A stretch of DNA of 26,678 bases from a virus. Of this stretch, positions 25,491 to 26,678 are shown in pieces. The notes beneath the pieces are model-generated. The model was not told the DNA's origin. It worked only from the letters and a program-made list of their open reading frames with translations, and made no database searches. A program made the position numbers and the translations under genes. The DNA is taken from the IMG/VR virus record IMGVR_UViG_3300042563_002132, positions 1-26,678 of that record, one strand, 5' to 3'. Within the stretch, counting starts at the first letter, position 1, and every line of letters starts with the position of its first letter.

Positions 25491-25857
25491 AGAAAGATAC
25501 AACCAGATTATTGAAGAGGTGTATGATAACTACAGAGCCAAAGTAAAACTAAGTCAAATTCCAACAGATTTAACAAAGGAAGAATTTGTAGAATTATGTA
25601 AGAATGATATAACTTTCTCTGTTTATCGGGGACTAAAGCTTGAGGAGCGAGAGTTGAGTTTGGAAGAACGCATAGAATTAGTTAATAAATCAATCACAGC
25701 AACAGATGGTGTTAATGCTGCTTTACTTTGGGAATTATCATGTCAAGGTAAAAGTAAATCTAAAATATTAAATGCTCTTAATAATTCACCAAGAAATATC
25801 CCAACCAAACTAATCACAATAACATACAACGATAAAACAATAGAAAGTTATGAGTAA
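25483..25857 (+). CDS. RELSLEER/IPTKLIT family protein, paralogue 2
   Basis: A 124-residue protein whose ATG overlaps the previous stop by eight bases. It starts MSKERYNQIIEEVYDNY, has KEEFVELCKNDITFSVYRG, RELSLEERIELV, and ends NIPTKLITITYNDKTIESYE. The region between RELSLEER and NIPTKL differs from paralogue 1 in length and sequence, so this is the variable part of the family. Function unknown. Confidence 0.8.
   Translation: MSKERYNQIIEEVYDNYRAKVKLSQIPTDLTKEEFVELCKNDITFSVYRGLKLEERELSLEERIELVNKSITATDGVNAALLWELSCQGKSKSKILNALNNSPRNIPTKLITITYNDKTIESYE
25795..25857 (+). repeat. 63-base 3'-end repeat, copy 2
   Basis: Encodes NIPTKLITITYNDKTIESYE plus stop; nearly identical in DNA to copies 1 and 3, including synonymous positions. 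Confidence 0.8.
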
Positions 25858-26128
25858 AGAATATGATAATTTGAGTGAACTATTGGAAAAACTAAAAGAT
25901 CCTGAGTTTGCGGAACACTATAAAAAAGGGTGGGATTTTTCACACTATAAATCAATGGTGTTTGATCCTAATAAAAAAAAGTGGACTGAAGAACCAGATC
26001 CAATAATGGATGAGTTTGATAAGACATTAAAAATGTTACACGAATCAACTCACGATGGTAAAATAAGAGAATCCATATTGTTGGTACAAAGATATAAAAC
26101 AGAATACTTAGATAAAAAACAAAGATGA
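25850..26128 (+). CDS. acidic hypothetical protein, 92 aa
   Basis: A 92-residue protein with start overlapping the previous gene by eight bases (MSKEYDNLSELLEKLKDPE). Only the first four residues resemble its neighbours; the rest (KGWDFSHYKSMVFDPNKKK, then LLVQRYKTEYLDKKQR) is unrelated. It has probably been inserted or retained between two family members. The next gene starts four bases before its stop (ATGA). Confidence 0.7.
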   Translation: MSKEYDNLSELLEKLKDPEFAEHYKKGWDFSHYKSMVFDPNKKKWTEEPDPIMDEFDKTLKMLHESTHDGKIRESILLVQRYKTEYLDKKQR

Positions 26129-26553
26129 ATAAAGAACAACAAGAATTATTGAATGAGGCTTATGAGAAATATCTTGAATACACTATAAATGGAATTGAAA
26201 CAGGGTTAGATAAAATTAAGGGGTATTTAGATGGATGTTTAGTTGAGTATGATGGATATTATGAACATTTCACAAATCCATCTTTTGCATATGGGTATAG
26301 AACATATAACCAAGAAGAATTCATCAACAAAATTAAAACAGATACAGAGTTCTCTAAAAAGTGGGGGCTAAAGATTGAAGAACGAGAGTTGAGTTTGGAA
26401 GAGAGACATTATATTTTAACTAAAACTAAATTGTTAATTCCTATTTCAGATGATGTAAAAGATAATTGGATTGAAACATTAAATGAAAAAAACATCCCAA
26501 CCAAACTAATCACAATAACATACAACGATAAAACAATTGAAAGTTATGAATAA
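26125..26553 (+). CDS. RELSLEER/IPTKLIT family protein, paralogue 3
   Basis: A 142-residue member. Its N-terminal half is longer (MNKEQQELLNEAYEKYLEY onwards), but QEEFINKIKTDTEFSKKWG, RELSLEERHYIL and NIPTKLITITYNDKTIESYE match the other two. It ends the tandem group and overlaps the last gene by eight bases. Function unknown. Confidence 0.8.
   Translation: MNKEQQELLNEAYEKYLEYTINGIETGLDKIKGYLDGCLVEYDGYYEHFTNPSFAYGYRTYNQEEFINKIKTDTEFSKKWGLKIEERELSLEERHYILTKTKLLIPISDDVKDNWIETLNEKNIPTKLITITYNDKTIESYE
26491..26553 (+). repeat. 63-base 3'-end repeat, copy 3
   Basis: Encodes the same C-terminal 20 residues as copy 2 and differs from it at a handful of bases. Confidence 0.8.
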
Positions 26554-26678
26554 TGATAAAACAACCTTAGACATACTTATCAATGCTCTATCAGAGCAAG
26601 AATGGACAGAACTAAAATTTAGAGCCGAAACAAAAAAAGTATGGCAAAAAACAGACTTGTTTAGATCTAAACGTGAAT
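26546..26678 (+). CDS. hypothetical protein, C-terminus outside window
   Basis: ATG 26546 overlaps the preceding stop by eight bases. 44 codons are open to the window edge (MNNDKTTLDILINALSEQE, then WTELKFRAETKKVWQKTDL), charged and helical. Same coupling as the preceding paralogues, so part of the same transcript. No family visible in this part. Confidence 0.65.
   Translation, partial: MNNDKTTLDILINALSEQEWTELKFRAETKKVWQKTDLFRSKRE

Noticed and set aside
1-26678. tRNA or rRNA genes
   Set aside because: I looked for cloverleaf-like GC-rich stretches with GTTCGANTC-type arms and conserved rRNA segments and saw none; a covariance search was not possible.

Overview
The window looks like part of a large, AT-rich, lytic-type phage genome infecting a member of the Bacteroidota, probably a Flavobacteriia. 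The evidence is: dense, mostly co-directional small genes with 1-4 base spacing or overlap (typical junction taatATG); almost no Shine-Dalgarno sequences; repeated promoters of the Bacteroidota type (TTTG, 19-20 bases, TAnnTTTG); and phage-type families (DUF3310, orphan beta-class DNA methyltransferase, OB-domain RNA ligase, DUF1653, SPFH protein, metallophosphoesterase). No virion structural, replication, integrase, tRNA or cas gene is visible, so the host and lifestyle are inferred.

Layout. 1-480: two minus-strand genes separated by a terminator. 562-4564: plus-strand genes ending with a DNA methyltransferase. 4579-5375: a divergent pair, DUF192 (minus) and Nudix (plus). 5556-6632: three small plus genes, then a structured convergent terminator region. 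6721-7916: three minus genes, two of them paralogues. 7990-11215: a P-loop kinase interrupted in its Walker A motif, a KWCT-motif protein, a metallophosphoesterase and a HEIKH metallopeptidase. 11255-14291: small genes, RNA ligase and a second KWCT-motif paralogue. 14299-19558: a long run of small soluble, lipoprotein and membrane genes with an SPFH protein. 19568-21040: a gene made mostly of a repeat array. 21049-26678: lipoprotein, cyclic-phosphate-processing receiver-like protein, secreted paralogues, DUF1653 and a cluster of three paralogues sharing a nearly identical 63-base 3' end.

The most unusual content is a set of CRISPR-array-like repeats that are translated. In the gene at 19568-21040, eighteen 36-base repeats (protein consensus VEDTIQNGVKYT) alternate with variable segments, 12 of 17 of which are exactly 30 bases (10 residues). 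Five repeats near the 5' end are identical and the distal ones are degenerate, as in a CRISPR array growing from one end, yet every spacer is a multiple of three and has no in-frame stop. The paralogues at 6721-7167 and 7485-7916 each end in a miniature version: a different 36-base repeat, a 31-32 base unrelated segment, and a 23-base partial repeat copy read in another frame. Both repeat families begin GTTG and end in ACC. This suggests a process that inserts about 30 bases of new sequence while duplicating the 3' end of phage genes, producing proteins with hypervariable peptide segments. Mechanism and function are unknown.

Other themes: a dispersed RNA end-processing and repair set (kinase relic, phosphoesterase, RNA ligase, cyclic-phosphate receiver); an N-terminal tag M(K/R)IIITE shared by four proteins and resembling a T4-like capsid-targeting peptide; likely leaderless transcripts; and many predicted envelope proteins.
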